From assembly GCF_000247815.1 (NCBI RefSeq), contig NC_021673.1:112274766-112338765 (forward strand): a DNA stretch of 64,000 nucleotides, read 5' to 3'. The translations under genes and the position numbers were made by a program. The stretch is from Ficedula albicollis (taxonomy: Eukaryota > Chordata > Aves > Passeriformes > Muscicapidae). Shown one piece after another: positions 24,056-36,213 of this stretch. The notes beneath the pieces are model-generated. The model saw only the letters and a list, made by a program, of their open reading frames with translations. It did no database searches and had not been told where the DNA came from. Each line of letters starts with the position of its first letter. Position 1 is the stretch's first letter.

Positions 24056-24403
24056 AAAGAAAGATGATGCTGTAGTTTTAGTTTAGCACTCTGAGAAAAA
24101 TACTGTTCTGCATTCTTTCTTCTAAACAAAAATACAAGGTATCAGTTGCTGCTCAAAATTATAAGAAAAACTGAAAATGTGAAATTAAAAGTCTAAGACC
24201 ACAGAAATTTATCTCTATCCACTAAATTCTACTTGTGATGATAAGATTGCTGATACACTACTTATACTTTAAAATTGGTAGGTAAATGGTAGGTAAATAT
24301 ATGTTCCAGAGTACTGGCAACAAAGGCATACCATACATATCTCCTCAAAACACATAACAGTGCATAGATATTGCTCAGCTTTTGTTCTGCAGATTACAAA
24401 GGC

Positions 24404-24431
24404 TAAGGATCATTAGGCTAAATGATCCTTA
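24404..24431. repeat. Perfect 11-bp inverted repeat with 6-nt loop
   Basis: TAAGGATCATT (24404-24414), loop AGGCTA, then AATGATCCTTA (24421-24431): all 11 arm positions pair. The flanking bases (C and C) do not extend the stem. It could be a chance palindrome, a remnant of a small inverted-repeat element or a protein-binding dyad. The arms are too short for a microRNA precursor. Confidence 0.9.
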
Positions 24432-24614
24432 CTTTGTCCTTGTAGCACTGACATATGAAAATCAGATTTGCTCTGTCTTGTTCATTCAAACATTTCACTT
24501 TATCAACGGCCACAAAACTTACAGAAAAACCAACAAAGAGCCGTGGACTTTTGCTTGGCTTTACATTGTCTTTGGTGAGTTTCCCAGGGCCTCCAGAAGC
24601 CCAGGAATTAGTCA

Positions 24615-24895
24615 TGCAGAGCATTTCCTAAGAACAGATGGGACAAGAGGAAATGGCCTCAAGTTGCAGCAGGGGAGGTTTAGATGGGATATTGGGAAAA
24701 TTTTCTTTACCGAAAGGGTTGTCATTCACTGGAACAGCTTCCCAGGAAAGTGTGTCACCATTCCTGGAAGCATTTATAAGACATGAAGACGTGGCACTTG
24801 GGGACGCAGTTTACTGGTGGACTTGGCAGTACTGGGTTAATGGATGGACTTGATGATCTCAAAGGTCTTTTCAGACCTAAACAATTTTATGGTTC
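24615..24895 (+). mobile_element. CR1 LINE 3' end fragment
   Basis: The sequence GAGGTTTAGATGGGATATTG near 24674, TTTCTTTACCGAAAGGGTTG near 24702, ACTGGAACAGCTTCCCAGG near 24729, ACTTGGCAGTACTGGGTTAA near 24821, and GATGATCTCAAAGGTCTTTT near 24851 follows the CR1 3' end, finishing near AATTTTATGGTTCTGTG. It lies some 560 bp from the previous CR1 on the same strand and belongs to a different subfamily type by its end sequence. Confidence 0.9.
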
Positions 24896-27199
24896 TGTGC
24901 CAAATAGCACACTTATAGACAGCATGGAAGTGCATATCATAAATTATTCCTAGAAGGCAGAATGGGTAGTCCCCACACCAGACCCATCTCCCTCTACCCT
25001 CAAAGCTTTCAGCACCGAGCCAGCAGGATTTGCATTTTCCCAGCCCTGCTGAGAGCATTCTCTGCTTCCTGCCATGCAGTGGCTGGTGGGATGCAGCAGA
25101 GCCCTCCCTACCCTGTTTCAAACACTTGGACCTGTTAGTGGCAGGTCCCAGCCAGTGGACAGGACACAGCATATTACTGGTCTATGATGGACACGAGACA
25201 ACAGTGCAGAGTAGCAGAGTTCAGGTGGTCCAGATCATAGACTAGTGCAGAAATAATCATACATTTTTGTGGCAAACTCCTAAATAAATAACTCATAATA
25301 ATTCTGGAAAAGAAGTAATGCTACGGAAGGCAGAAAACATCCAAGAAGCTTTCATTTGGCTGCATCACATATCCAAGAAGGGCTTTATGCATTTTAGTAA
25401 TAATGTTTTGTGCTGTAACAACAACTCCTGCAGTTTTACTTTGCACTCTTTTGCTCTTCTCAGCTGGTTTTCATTGGTATCAGATGAGAATAACCAGTGA
25501 TGCCAGCTTTGTGAAAGAGATAGTGTTTGCCACACTACACTCCAATGCCATCTAGGAATCTCTAGTAGATATTCAAGCTGAACAATGAATGCAGAAGACC
25601 CACAGAACCAGAACTTCCTCCTCTTGCCTTCTCCCTTCCAAATGCCAGCTGTTGATCCATACTATCTGTTCACTGCTGATGCAAGGATGCTGACCAGAAG
25701 GTTTACAGGCATACAGACATCTTAGGAACACACTGCAAAACAGCAGTGGTTTAAGTCACTATATTTTTTATTTTAAGACTCATGAAATTTCAGTAATATT
25801 GAAAAGCCAACTGTAAGTCCTGCAAAAGACAGGCACCAGAAAAGCAACGAATTATTATTTAGGATATGTTTTATTGGAAAAGCTCAGGTATATTCTTCCT
25901 TGTGCTTATGAAAGGCTAACTTAGAATAATAGATTTTGGTATCACCTGAGTCAATACGCTGTCTTGGACTCCAATTGTTCTAATTTGTTGTGGTTCAAAG
26001 CAGAAATCTTCAATTGGACACATAAGAACACCTTTACACAATGACTGATGTCTTTATATTGGTTGGTATACCTGCTAGATTTTATTAGAATACTGCAAGC
26101 ATTGCATTCACTTTAAAAATACAATTAGGATTTTTTTTTTGTTAAGAGCTCTTTGTAACTGTGAAGCCTCTGATTCACAGCTACAGCATATGGTTTTTAC
26201 TATTAGAGCCAAGGGAAATCGTAGTCCTACACATATATTTAATAGATCATTATATATTAGGTTTATATTTTTTACAGGTCACAAAAATGGGAAAAGATTT
26301 TTAAAATGTGAAACAGTGTCTTCAGAAGAGCTGTTAGCAGAAAGAAAATGGGCAAACCTTTTCAAGGAAGTTGGTAAAATTCAGTGAGACAGTATCCCAT
26401 TTTTCTTTTATAAACGTCTGTTTCCCAAGACAGAATCAGCAAATAAAAGTCCTCATGCTAGAATTCATGTATTTCCTCCTGGGATAAGAGGGACTTTGCC
26501 TAATTGCTACATTAACAGCTGGGTTCAGTGCTCTTTAATGAATGTCTCAAATAAATCAGTGTTCTAAAACCAGCCCACAACACAGCAGGTAACACTGCAG
26601 AGCTGTAACAGGGAGCGTCTCTTTAGGGGGACATCAGGAGCCACCAAGGGAATGGCCCAAGGTAGGCACACAGCATCAGCAGCTCTGCTTCCTCTGCTTC
26701 TCTTACTTGAGCCACGCACCTTTTTCCAGCAGGAAAAGAGGCAGCCACAGGACTGCAAGGCCAACACAGGACACCCAGGTGTTGAGCTTGTGTGTACTGG
26801 GGGCAAGGGAGAAAAAGGAGAAAAATCCCAAACTGCTCGGAGCTGACTCTTGCTGCTTTGTAATGCTGGCATCAAGCCACAAGGCCACTAAAGCACTAAT
26901 TCTTGAGGTGAAGTGTTATGAATTGCCTGAAAGTCTGGAGCCAAAATCTACACACCATCTCATTTCAGGAAAGTCACTACTGCAGCACTTAAGAATGTCA
27001 CCCTAAGTTACAACCTACTATATATGTGCTTTATGGCAACTCAAGGTGAGTTTATCAGAGGCACTGGAATTACAATCAGGAGATCAATTTTGCTCCACTG
27101 TACTGCATTAACATCTGCCAAAAAAAAAAAAAGGAAAAAGAGAGCGAAGTTTTCACTACAGATTTACTTCTGCCAAAATGCACAGTGTGCAGTGGGCCA

Positions 27200-27313
27200 A
27201 CTGGGAAAAGAGGATTACATTAAAAAAGACTAACAGATTTGGTACCAAAAGATGGTTAAATCACTGGGAAAAGAGGATTACATTAAAAAAGACTAACAGA
27301 TTTGGTATCAAAA
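27200..27313. repeat. Tandem duplication, about 50 bp copies at 63 bp spacing
   Basis: ACTGGGAAAAGAGGATTACA starts at 27200 and 27263. The copies run through TTAAAAAAGACTAACAGATT and TGGTA. A 12-18 bp spacer (CAAAAGATGGTTAAATC) separates them. Confidence 0.95.
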
Positions 27314-28665
27314 GTTCACACCAGTCATACAATATTTTTGATAGGTAAGAAAAGAATCATTATAGAGCTAATTCACTAACCCATTTCTTTGTTCTAGAAA
27401 GTGTCTACAAACAGCTTCACAGACTCTCCAGAGAGACCAAGTGATGTCTTCAGAAGAAAAATGTTATTCTGGAAGATCTGAAGGGTCCTGCAACACTAAG
27501 TGGGCTGGATTTTAGAGTGAAGGAACTCCTGGCTTGTCCAATGTTCAATCTGTCAGACAATGCTGCTGCTTTTTTAAGGGAACATTTTGTGAATTGACCT
27601 CAGTATGATGGAAGGGAGGGGGGCGGGAGAGGCTTTGTTCCTTGTTTTAAGTTTTAGTGCAAATAGCTTCCTGGGTGTTTGTACACACTGCCATCTGTAT
27701 GAGACCAGAGCAATTGAAAGCAGAAATCTACTCCTATTGCTTCAGCAAAACATAGGGTCCTGGGGTAACTCAACATTCTTAGTATTTTGTTCCTAGCAAT
27801 AGAAAATTGAAGAATTACCATAATTGTATCATAATGCTGTAACATAATCTTCTTCAATTATGCACCGAATATTAATACAAAAGAGGTTCTCACCTATCTG
27901 CTCAGTGAAGAAAGGACAGAATGCCTCTATTTTTCAATCAGGAAGGGATTAAACTATTGGCTGAGTGAAATTCACTTATCCCCAGGACACTCTAAATTGC
28001 TGTGCCTGTAGATGTTGCTGGCCACCACTTGAAACAACTGGGTATCCAAGTGCAGTACATATGGACAAAAAAGCTATTAAGTACTTAGAGCCCTTACAAA
28101 AGTTTATTTAATCTATAATTGCATCTATACCACCTTTCCCTCCTAGTGGCACTTGCTGGCTTGTGTTAGAGCTGTTCTTCAGACACCCAGCAGGTCCTCA
28201 ATCCCCTGCTTCAGGACACTGCCCAGAAAGCCTGTTCAGCTGCAAAACCACAGGGAAGGAAGGGAGAACCATCTCCTCTACCTCACCAGGATAAGGTGGC
28301 TGATTTTTCCTTTTAACAACTATTACAAGAAGCAAAAATAAAGCAAGCCCCTTGGAAATGATCTCGCAGCCCACCACAGCGAGAAGGCAGTTTGGAGAAT
28401 GGCAGCTGTGAAATCCTGCTGGATCCGTTTTCCAAGGATTTAGACTCAGGAGCAAGGTTCACACCAAGTGGAATCATAACCATGGTGTATTGGCACACTT
28501 TGACAAGCACAGACAAAAGCACACAGTGACTGTCTGGTCACCTTGGCACTCTACAGGCTCCTTCTTCAAAAATTATCCGAAGACTTGAGGGTTTGGAACA
28601 AGAAAGAGTTCCCAGACTTCAGAGCTCCTTCTCATCTTAAATGCTTCATCAGATATTTTAGGCTT

Positions 28666-28686
28666 TTTTTTTTTTTTTTTTTTTTC
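28666..28686. repeat. Poly-T tract
   Basis: About 20 T preceded by AGGC. It may mark an old retroposon tail on the minus strand, but no body is recognisable. Confidence 0.8.
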
Positions 28687-29431
28687 CTTTTCATATTGGA
28701 TTAGCTACCTTCTGATACTCTCCTCTGAATTTAAACAGGCTCACTGCATTGGACAGGAATCAACCATACTTAGTATTCCTCCCTTTGCTCTAATCAGCTT
28801 GACAGAATCTCTCCTATATTAAAATTTTAGCGTACATAATTCTCTTGCATGTAAAGGGTTATTAAACACTTTAATAAATCCTGCTAAGTTCATTTATTTT
28901 TTGGAAGATGATAACCTTGGAATAGACTTCTATGAAACTGGAAAAACTGCCAAGAGGAATACTGCCAAGATAACTGTGTAACTAGGTTAAACCTGGATTA
29001 TTACTACTGTTATTTACATTAAGGAGTATCACTATAAAACCTTTTAAAAATGGATTTGATATCTAACAGTAAGTTATGCTTGCTTCTCAGTTTGCTACAT
29101 ATGAAAAAGAGTTTTAAAAAAACACACAAACTCAAGATATGGCATTTTATGTTTAAACAAGCCTGTAGACAAATACTTTTTGCACTAGAAAATCAAAGCT
29201 GCACATTCTACTGTGCCACTCTCTTGGCTTGGTCATTGATCAAAAGAGAAATAACAGCACAGCTCTGGATAAGGCTAGCAGTCACAAGGATTTTTTTTCT
29301 GATCAGAGATGAAATTTTCTTGTTCCCTTGCCTAAAGATACAGAAGTGTTCCAACTTTCTCATGTAGCCTTCATTCATGTAAGCTTCTGTTTTACAGGCT
29401 CAGGTTAATGCAGAGCACAAACGAGAACAAT

Positions 29432-29746
29432 CTACTGTCTTGCAAGACGTGAATCTTTGTCACTGAGTAAATTAACTGATGAGCTCTTCCACTTACACCT
29501 ATAAAAATGGTGAACTAGCTGATGTCTCCCAACTGTAGCCCTACTGTCTTGCAAGACGTGATTCTTTGTCAGTGAGTAAATTAACTGATGAGCTCTTCCA
29601 CTTCCACCTATAAAAATGGTGAACTAGCTGATGTCTTCTACTGTCTTGCAAGACGTGAATCTTTGTCACTGAGTAAATTAACTGATGAGCTCTTCCACTT
29701 ACACCTATAAAAATGGTGAACTAGCTGATGTCTCCCAACTGTAGCA
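29432..29746. repeat. Three-copy tandem array, 97-109 bp units
   Basis: CTACTGTCTTGCAAGACGTG starts at 29432, 29541 and 29638. Units one and three are 109 bp and apparently identical up to the last base. Unit two is 97 bp, lacks the final CCCAACTGTAGC-type end and differs at three sites (GATTC, CAGTG, CTTCCACC). The A-B-A pattern suggests more than one event. Confidence 0.95.
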
Positions 29747-30203
29747 GTGCAAGAAAGAGGAAAAAGCCATTAAAAGGTGGTTATACAAAGCCCATACTGG
29801 TACACATAGGACCATAGGCAGGAAATTGCAGACTGGTTTTGCACCAGCAGTAGCAGCTGGTTCCCCTGCAGGGTACACGACATGGATCTCCACCATTGCA
29901 CACCAGCTCTAGGATGCTCTTCTACCAGTCTGAGATGGTGCTGCTGCTCAAACCAACCAGGTAAGCCTGAAGACCTCTCTGCTCTCATGGCAGAGCTGAC
30001 CTACCTTGTGCAGTGCCACACATGTACGTAGGGCAAAGAAGAACAAGTTGTGTTTTCGCTGTTTTATGCCACTGCACTGCAGTGTGCTGGGTGATAGCAA
30101 ACCCTCTCGTGGGATCAGTGACCCTTTCATGAGCCCAAGAGCTGTGCACAAGCAAACACACACACATGCACACAGAGAACAACTGTGTCTTTTTATTTTG
30201 GTG

Positions 30204-30221
30204 CTTTTTTTTTTTTTTTTG
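30204..30221. repeat. Poly-T tract
   Basis: About 17 T following GGTGC, with no recognisable retroposon body. Confidence 0.75.
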
Positions 30222-30669
30222 TTATTTTATTCACAATGCTATTTAGCTGCAGTAATTTTGAGACAAGCAACCCCATCATTTCACCCTGTGTGCTCCCTGA
30301 GAAAGTGGCTTTCTGGAGAGGGATTTGAGCAGCTGCTGCTTAGCAGAGAATGAAATTCAGACTGCTGGAGGGGGAGGAGAAAGGGGCAACAAACAACATT
30401 TGTTTAAAATCTGGCAGGAGCATCCTAATTAGATGAATTATTGAATGGATCATCAGGATTGCTCCCCAAAGTGCCATAGGGCAGGAGAGCCCTTAGAGGA
30501 CATGTTGATTTAAGACAGCAAAAATGATCCCAAAGAGCACCATCACCAAATGTGGAACACTAAAGGCTCGTTTGTCTCAAAAATCACACTTCCCACTCAG
30601 CGCCGCTGCTCTCCCGCCATCTATATAAAGGTTGTAACAGTTAATCATTTAGACAGGGATAAATATTTA

Positions 30670-30849
<180 letters not shown>

Positions 30850-33800
30850 TTATATTGGACAACTGTCACTGTGGCAACTGCTGGCTCAACCTCTTCACCA
30901 TTTTGCTCGGTCAATTTTTCCAGTTATTAGCAGCCAAACAAGAAGACAGAAGATTGTAGAGTCTCCTGAACCTGCCATGAAAGACACCCACTTCCACTGG
31001 CTTGGAATGAAAAGAATGTGTGACAGCCAAAGTGAAATAAAAAAAGATTGGTTCATAACATGCTCTCTAGAAATAGTAAATAATTATGGAGGCATTTGCA
31101 TTTGTGCACTTAATTCAGTATCACAGTATCTGTACAGATAGCACTTTTGGGCCTTTAATATTAAAAGTTTTACAGAAAGGAACCACACCCATTACTACAA
31201 AACCCCCAAACAATAAACATAAGGACTTTGGGTTTGTTTTTAGCATCATCAAACTGCCATTAAAAATGGCGGGATAAACCTAAGGCTGTTTACCCCTGGG
31301 CTTCCCTAGAATGGATCAGCATCTAACTTCCCTTAATGATAAATTAAGCCCTTTGAGAACTTAAGCTAACATAAGATAATGAACCACACATATTTAAAAC
31401 TCTTTTGAAGGTGTCTGCCTTCAGAAGAACACAAGATAGAAGTGTTTCTTGCTAATTTTACCTCCCCCTAGCATGAAAACTTTGGCTATTTTCCATCTCT
31501 TGTAAAAGGCAAGAACTAACATGGAGGGAGCCACCCCAGGCAGACCTGCCAGGGACAGCCAGGCACATCAATCACCTGTATGCACTATGAACACAAAGTT
31601 TTAAAACTTTATTTTATAAATACAGAGATAAGAAAAGCTTAGACAGATTTACTGTTTGCATGACTTAAGCTTAAAATCAGTGGAGTGATCTTTCCAAATT
31701 TAGAAATGGTAACTACTACTAAGTTAAAGGCTGGTCTCAGCAAGATTTCATGTAAGAAACAACTTCAGAAAATGAGAAAAAGGTTGAATAACATCAATGG
31801 TTGGTGGACCTCCTGTACCACATTTTAAAATTTGCAATGCATGCATTGGATTATTGTTCCCAAATAGTGCTCAACTTCATTAAAATACATCCAGTACATG
31901 AGGATGTCAGCCACCTACAGAAATACTTTTTCACTCCTTCAGCATTCTTGGGCTCAACACCCTGCTGCCCCTTTACATCCCATCAGGCTTGAGACTTCTG
32001 TGACACATTTGGAGAATTCACCCACACTGGACTATTTCAGGCCACACAACAGCAGAGGAGGAAACAAACCCAAAATCTGCGTGCCCTGACACCCCCTGAG
32101 AGCGTGCTGTCCTCTCCCCTGCCAGGTGTGTGCACACACGTGCACTCACCCACCCAGCCCCAGGAGAGGTGCCAGAGCAAGAGGTGCAGCACTGCTGCCC
32201 ATCCCCAGCACCCACTGCCAGGGGCACACACCCTTTTAATCAGTATGTTAAGAGCTCTGTGGTTGTAACCCTGAACATCAACTTGCAAGGCAGAGGATTT
32301 CTTTTTATACCCTTCCATATGTCTTGTCTTTTTAAAGTGGTGGTGGTAACTTTGAAGTACTATCAGCAGGGTAACTACAGATGCTGGTATTTCTCACTGT
32401 GAGGCTATTTTTCCAGTGTTTTAATAACCTTCATCATGCTTCCAAAATCAGTTGAGTTTTCCCAGCTTCACATCTGCTTCAGAATATGCTATGATTTGAC
32501 ATTCAACCAAGGCAACCAGCACTGGGGTAGAAGCCACAAGACTTTTGGTCTGACCTGAGGAAGCCCTTCCTATAGTGTACCACAACCTGCTGAACCATTC
32601 CTGAATGGCTTCTCTGGGCCAGACCTAAGGTCTCTCTTGTGCAGCATTCCACCTTAGCCTGGAGTAAGCAACAGCTCTGCAAGGAGGTTGGACTTAAAAG
32701 ACAATTAGCAATACTACCCAGAACCTCCTTCACAGCTCTTGGATACCCAGAGCAGAGATGAAGTTTTTGGCTTAGCAGCTCCAGAGGCTCTCTTCCCTGT
32801 AAATTTGTTTAATTGCTTACTGAAGGTATCAAAAACTTTCATTGTAGATATTCCCACTTATTTTGAAAAACTTTGGCAAACTATTTTCCCACAAACTTTA
32901 AAGTACCTCTGGGATTAAGACTACAAACTGTAGGAGTGATAAAGCTATACCTGGCAGACAGTATGGGCAGCCACAGGAAACCTGACAGCAGACAAGCATT
33001 TGGAAAAATGCTTCACATACTCAATAGAAACATGCCAGCATATGAAAGCTGCATTCCTCAGCCTGTCCATTTTGGGTGCAAAGCAATAGAAGGGCCAGGC
33101 AGCCAACACCTCTGGGATAAGGGAATCTGAAAAATTAGCAGGAAGCTGCTGATGCTGGAAAGTGTGTTATGACTGATGCCAAAGCACGCACACGGAGAGA
33201 TGAAGAGAGAACTGTGCTTTTTAATCCCCAGCCTGCCACAGACCATGAAAATCCTATCTTCAGGATTTCTCAGTCAGCCACAGACTAACCAAGAGGAAGA
33301 TTCATTCCCCAGCTGCACAGCTCCTTTCCCCCATAAGCACCCCACTTTCCTGTAAAAGAAACTGAGGAGTGGGGAAGCTGAGTGAAGTCAGGCGCCCTTG
33401 TGCACGGAGTCAGGATGTGCCAGGACATTGTGTAGCAGCAGACACTGTGAGCTGCACCAGGGAGCATTTGACAGCACAGAAAAACCACTACTCTAAAGCA
33501 CAGAGCCAGTAAAAGTACTTCAGATAGTCACTAAGGGCAGGATACTCTTAAATTTAACAGATGTCACACAGTGTTCCTTTACCATGGGCTGACCTGAGGC
33601 TGTGCTTATTTTCAATTGCTATCCTCTTTGACTACTGACACAGCCATCGGGATGCAGCCCTAAAATGATTGCCCAATTTGGGATCCAGGGGTCTGATTTG
33701 CAGGATTCCTGGCTGTGGCTATCATTTGAGGCAAACTGTGATTTGAGTTCTTAATGACAAAAAAAACCCAAACTCAAACCACAGCAAGTTTAGGTCATCC

Positions 33801-34329
33801 CAGACAGATTTGCAGTCAGTGGAGTTACTTCTGGTTTGATACTCCATGCTTATGCACAGAACAGAGGTGAACATGATATTGCATGGAAGCCACATAGGTT
33901 TTTGAAACTGCAGTATACTGCGGTGATAAAATTTCGCTGGCTCAGAAAGAAATTGAGAACTCTCACTTCAGAGTGCAAATTGAGCTGGACACAGTAACAA
34001 AGCACAAATTCACATGAACAAGGAAGGAAAACAAAATACTGAATAGTAATACACGATATGAACAACACTCATCCAGACCTTTGAATGAGACAGTGGCCTT
34101 TAATTCTAGGTTCTCTAGTTACTCTGTTTGGAAGCATAATAACACTATTTTTCTATGACTGTTATATATTTAACAACAGTGAATCTGGTGGCAAGACAAG
34201 GCCAGTTACTCCCCGCAACCCAAAGTTCTACAAAAAAATGCCCAAATTCCTCAGCACAGAACAAATGCTTTAGGCTGCGTGCAACTGGGAGCAGAGTCTG
34301 CTCTTTACTGCAGAATTACACATTTTTGC

Positions 34330-34371
34330 AGGAAAAAAAAAAAAAAAAAAGGGAAAAAAGAAAAAAGAAAT
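34330..34371. repeat. A-rich tract (A18 then GGGAAAAAAG pattern)
   Basis: About 18-19 A followed by GGGAAAAAAGAAAAAAGAAA. It is a low-complexity purine tract. A retroposon body is not evident on either side. Confidence 0.85.
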
Positions 34372-35659
34372 CATGATTGGGAGCTTTGGTTGGGTACAAA
34401 GCGACGCTCAGAGCTGTCTGTGTGCTATCTGTGCCATCCTCCCCGTCCTTCAGCTGAGCCTCACAAACACAAAGCTGTCTGTGCCCTCACTGCTAATAAG
34501 CAGCAGTTCACGAGGAGGTTGACGACAGAGGAGTACACACAGATCCCAAAGCACAGAATAGAAGGGCAGCATTAATCTCTGCCTGTTACGAAATCGAGAA
34601 GTATGCTGTGCATGGGAGCTGTCAGGGCTAGACGTTAAAATGCCTCTTCCTTGGAAAAGATGGGTTTATAATTTGAGATTTTCTATAGACAGTTTTAAAA
34701 AAATGATTTCCTCACTGAAAATAAAAGCAGGCATTTTTGTTGGAAGGAGAGAAAGAGGGGCTGAAGAGAAGCCTACAATACACATTTGAACCAGATGTCA
34801 ACAACTAACTAAGTAAGGGGGTGGAAGCAGACAATTTCTTACTATGTTTCTTCCTGGTGTCTATTCAAGCCTCCATAAAAAAACAAAGACAGCACGGCTG
34901 AAACACAAGTTTAATGGGCATAAGTATGGCTTGACTGCACGTTAAAGCAGAAATTTATTACACTTTGTAAGAGGCACAATTTCATTGGGAGACTTTACAA
35001 AATTGACAGTAAACTTGGAACAAACCACAGGGCAATTTCAGTTTGTGTTAATTAGGAATTTAACAAAAAAATACAGAGAAAGTAAAAAGCTAAAACTATA
35101 CTTTTATAGAAGCTCACCCCTCTCTCTCACTAGCACAAAAAGAATAATGAAATGTTTCTGCTGTAAATCAGTGAAGGTTTGGAAGGATCAAAGATTCATA
35201 ATACCTGCATGGTCCACTGAGCAGGTATGGCTATTCCTTTGCAGACAAATGCAAGGGAGAAATGAACGACTACTGCAAGCTTTATATCTCTTTATCTTTC
35301 TGTCTGGCCTCTGGCAGGCACAGTCTTGGAACAGTTTCATCCTAGTATATATTATCTCTGTAGATTATGAATTCTTATTTCTCTGTGAAGGTACTTACAG
35401 CAAAGACAGTAAATCTACTGCTGGTAGAAATGAGTCTGGAAAGCTAAAAAGGCAAGAAGGACCTAAACCAGTGCTTATTCTCCAGTTTATGAAGGCATTT
35501 ATTAAAACCCATTAGGAGCAGGAAGATCAGTCCATCTTCCTTCTTGCCAGTTTGGCCCTGGAATGGCTGTGAGCAGGGGGCATTAATCAGCCCTTTCTGT
35601 CCCAGCTTCTGCTGCTTCCACTGCTGACGTTCTTGCAGGCTTACACACATTCATAACTC

Positions 35660-35715
35660 CAACCTAGCTCATTCCTAAATCCAGCCTAGCTCATTCCTAA
35701 ATCCAACCTAGCTCC
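35660..35715. repeat. Short tandem array, 23 bp unit
   Basis: AACCTAGCTCATTCCTAAATCC, AGCCTAGCTCATTCCTAAATCC and a partial AACCTAGCTCC occur in direct succession. The array lies immediately before the 249 bp tandem duplication. Confidence 0.9.
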
Positions 35716-36213
35716 ACAGGTTATTTCTGTGATGTAAGATCCCCTGGTTTTCACAGTGACTTACCCCTTACCCTCAAATAGCCCAGCAGTTTCCAAAACA
35801 GAAACATTCATTCTGTACAGTGTCTGCACTGCACCTAGACCCAGGTAATGGCAGGCATTCACTGGCTGGAGAAATAGTCAAATTTTCATTGATATAAAAG
35901 CATGACAGCACATTTATTCTCATACAGAAAAGCTGGAAAAAGAAACTCTGTTAAAGAAAAAAAAACAGGTTATTTCTGTGATGTAAGATCCCCTGGTTTT
36001 CACAGTGACTTACCCCTTACCCTCAAATAGCCCAGCAGTTTCCAAAACAGAAACATTCATTCTGTACAGTGTCTGTACTGCACCTAGACCCAGGTAATGG
36101 CAGGCATTCACTGGCTGGAGAAATAGTCAAATTTTCATTGATATAAAAGCATGACAGCACATTTATTCTCATACAGAAAATCTGGAAAAAGAAACTCTGT
36201 TAAAGAAAAAAAA
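35716..36213. repeat. Tandem duplication, 249 bp unit, two near-identical copies
   Basis: ACAGGTTATTTCTGTGATGT begins at 35716 and 35965. The copies extend through AAGAAACTCTGTTAAAGAAA. I see two base differences (GTCTGCACTG against GTCTGTACTG, AAAGCTGG against AAATCTGG) plus variation in the final A run. They are more than 99% identical, so the event is recent or an assembly artefact. No coding or known repeat content is recognised. Confidence 0.95.

Noticed and set aside
23464..24129. 221-codon minus-strand open frame
   Set aside because: It is antisense to a plus-strand CR1 fragment; the sense strand shows the CR1 ORF2 C-terminal pattern.
29432..29746. CRISPR-like direct repeats
   Set aside because: The units abut without variable spacers, are about 100 bp long and sit in an avian intron.
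34985..35515. 176-codon plus-strand open frame
   Set aside because: No recognisable domain or family. It lies in AT-rich intron without splice or promoter context, and its composition is consistent with chance.
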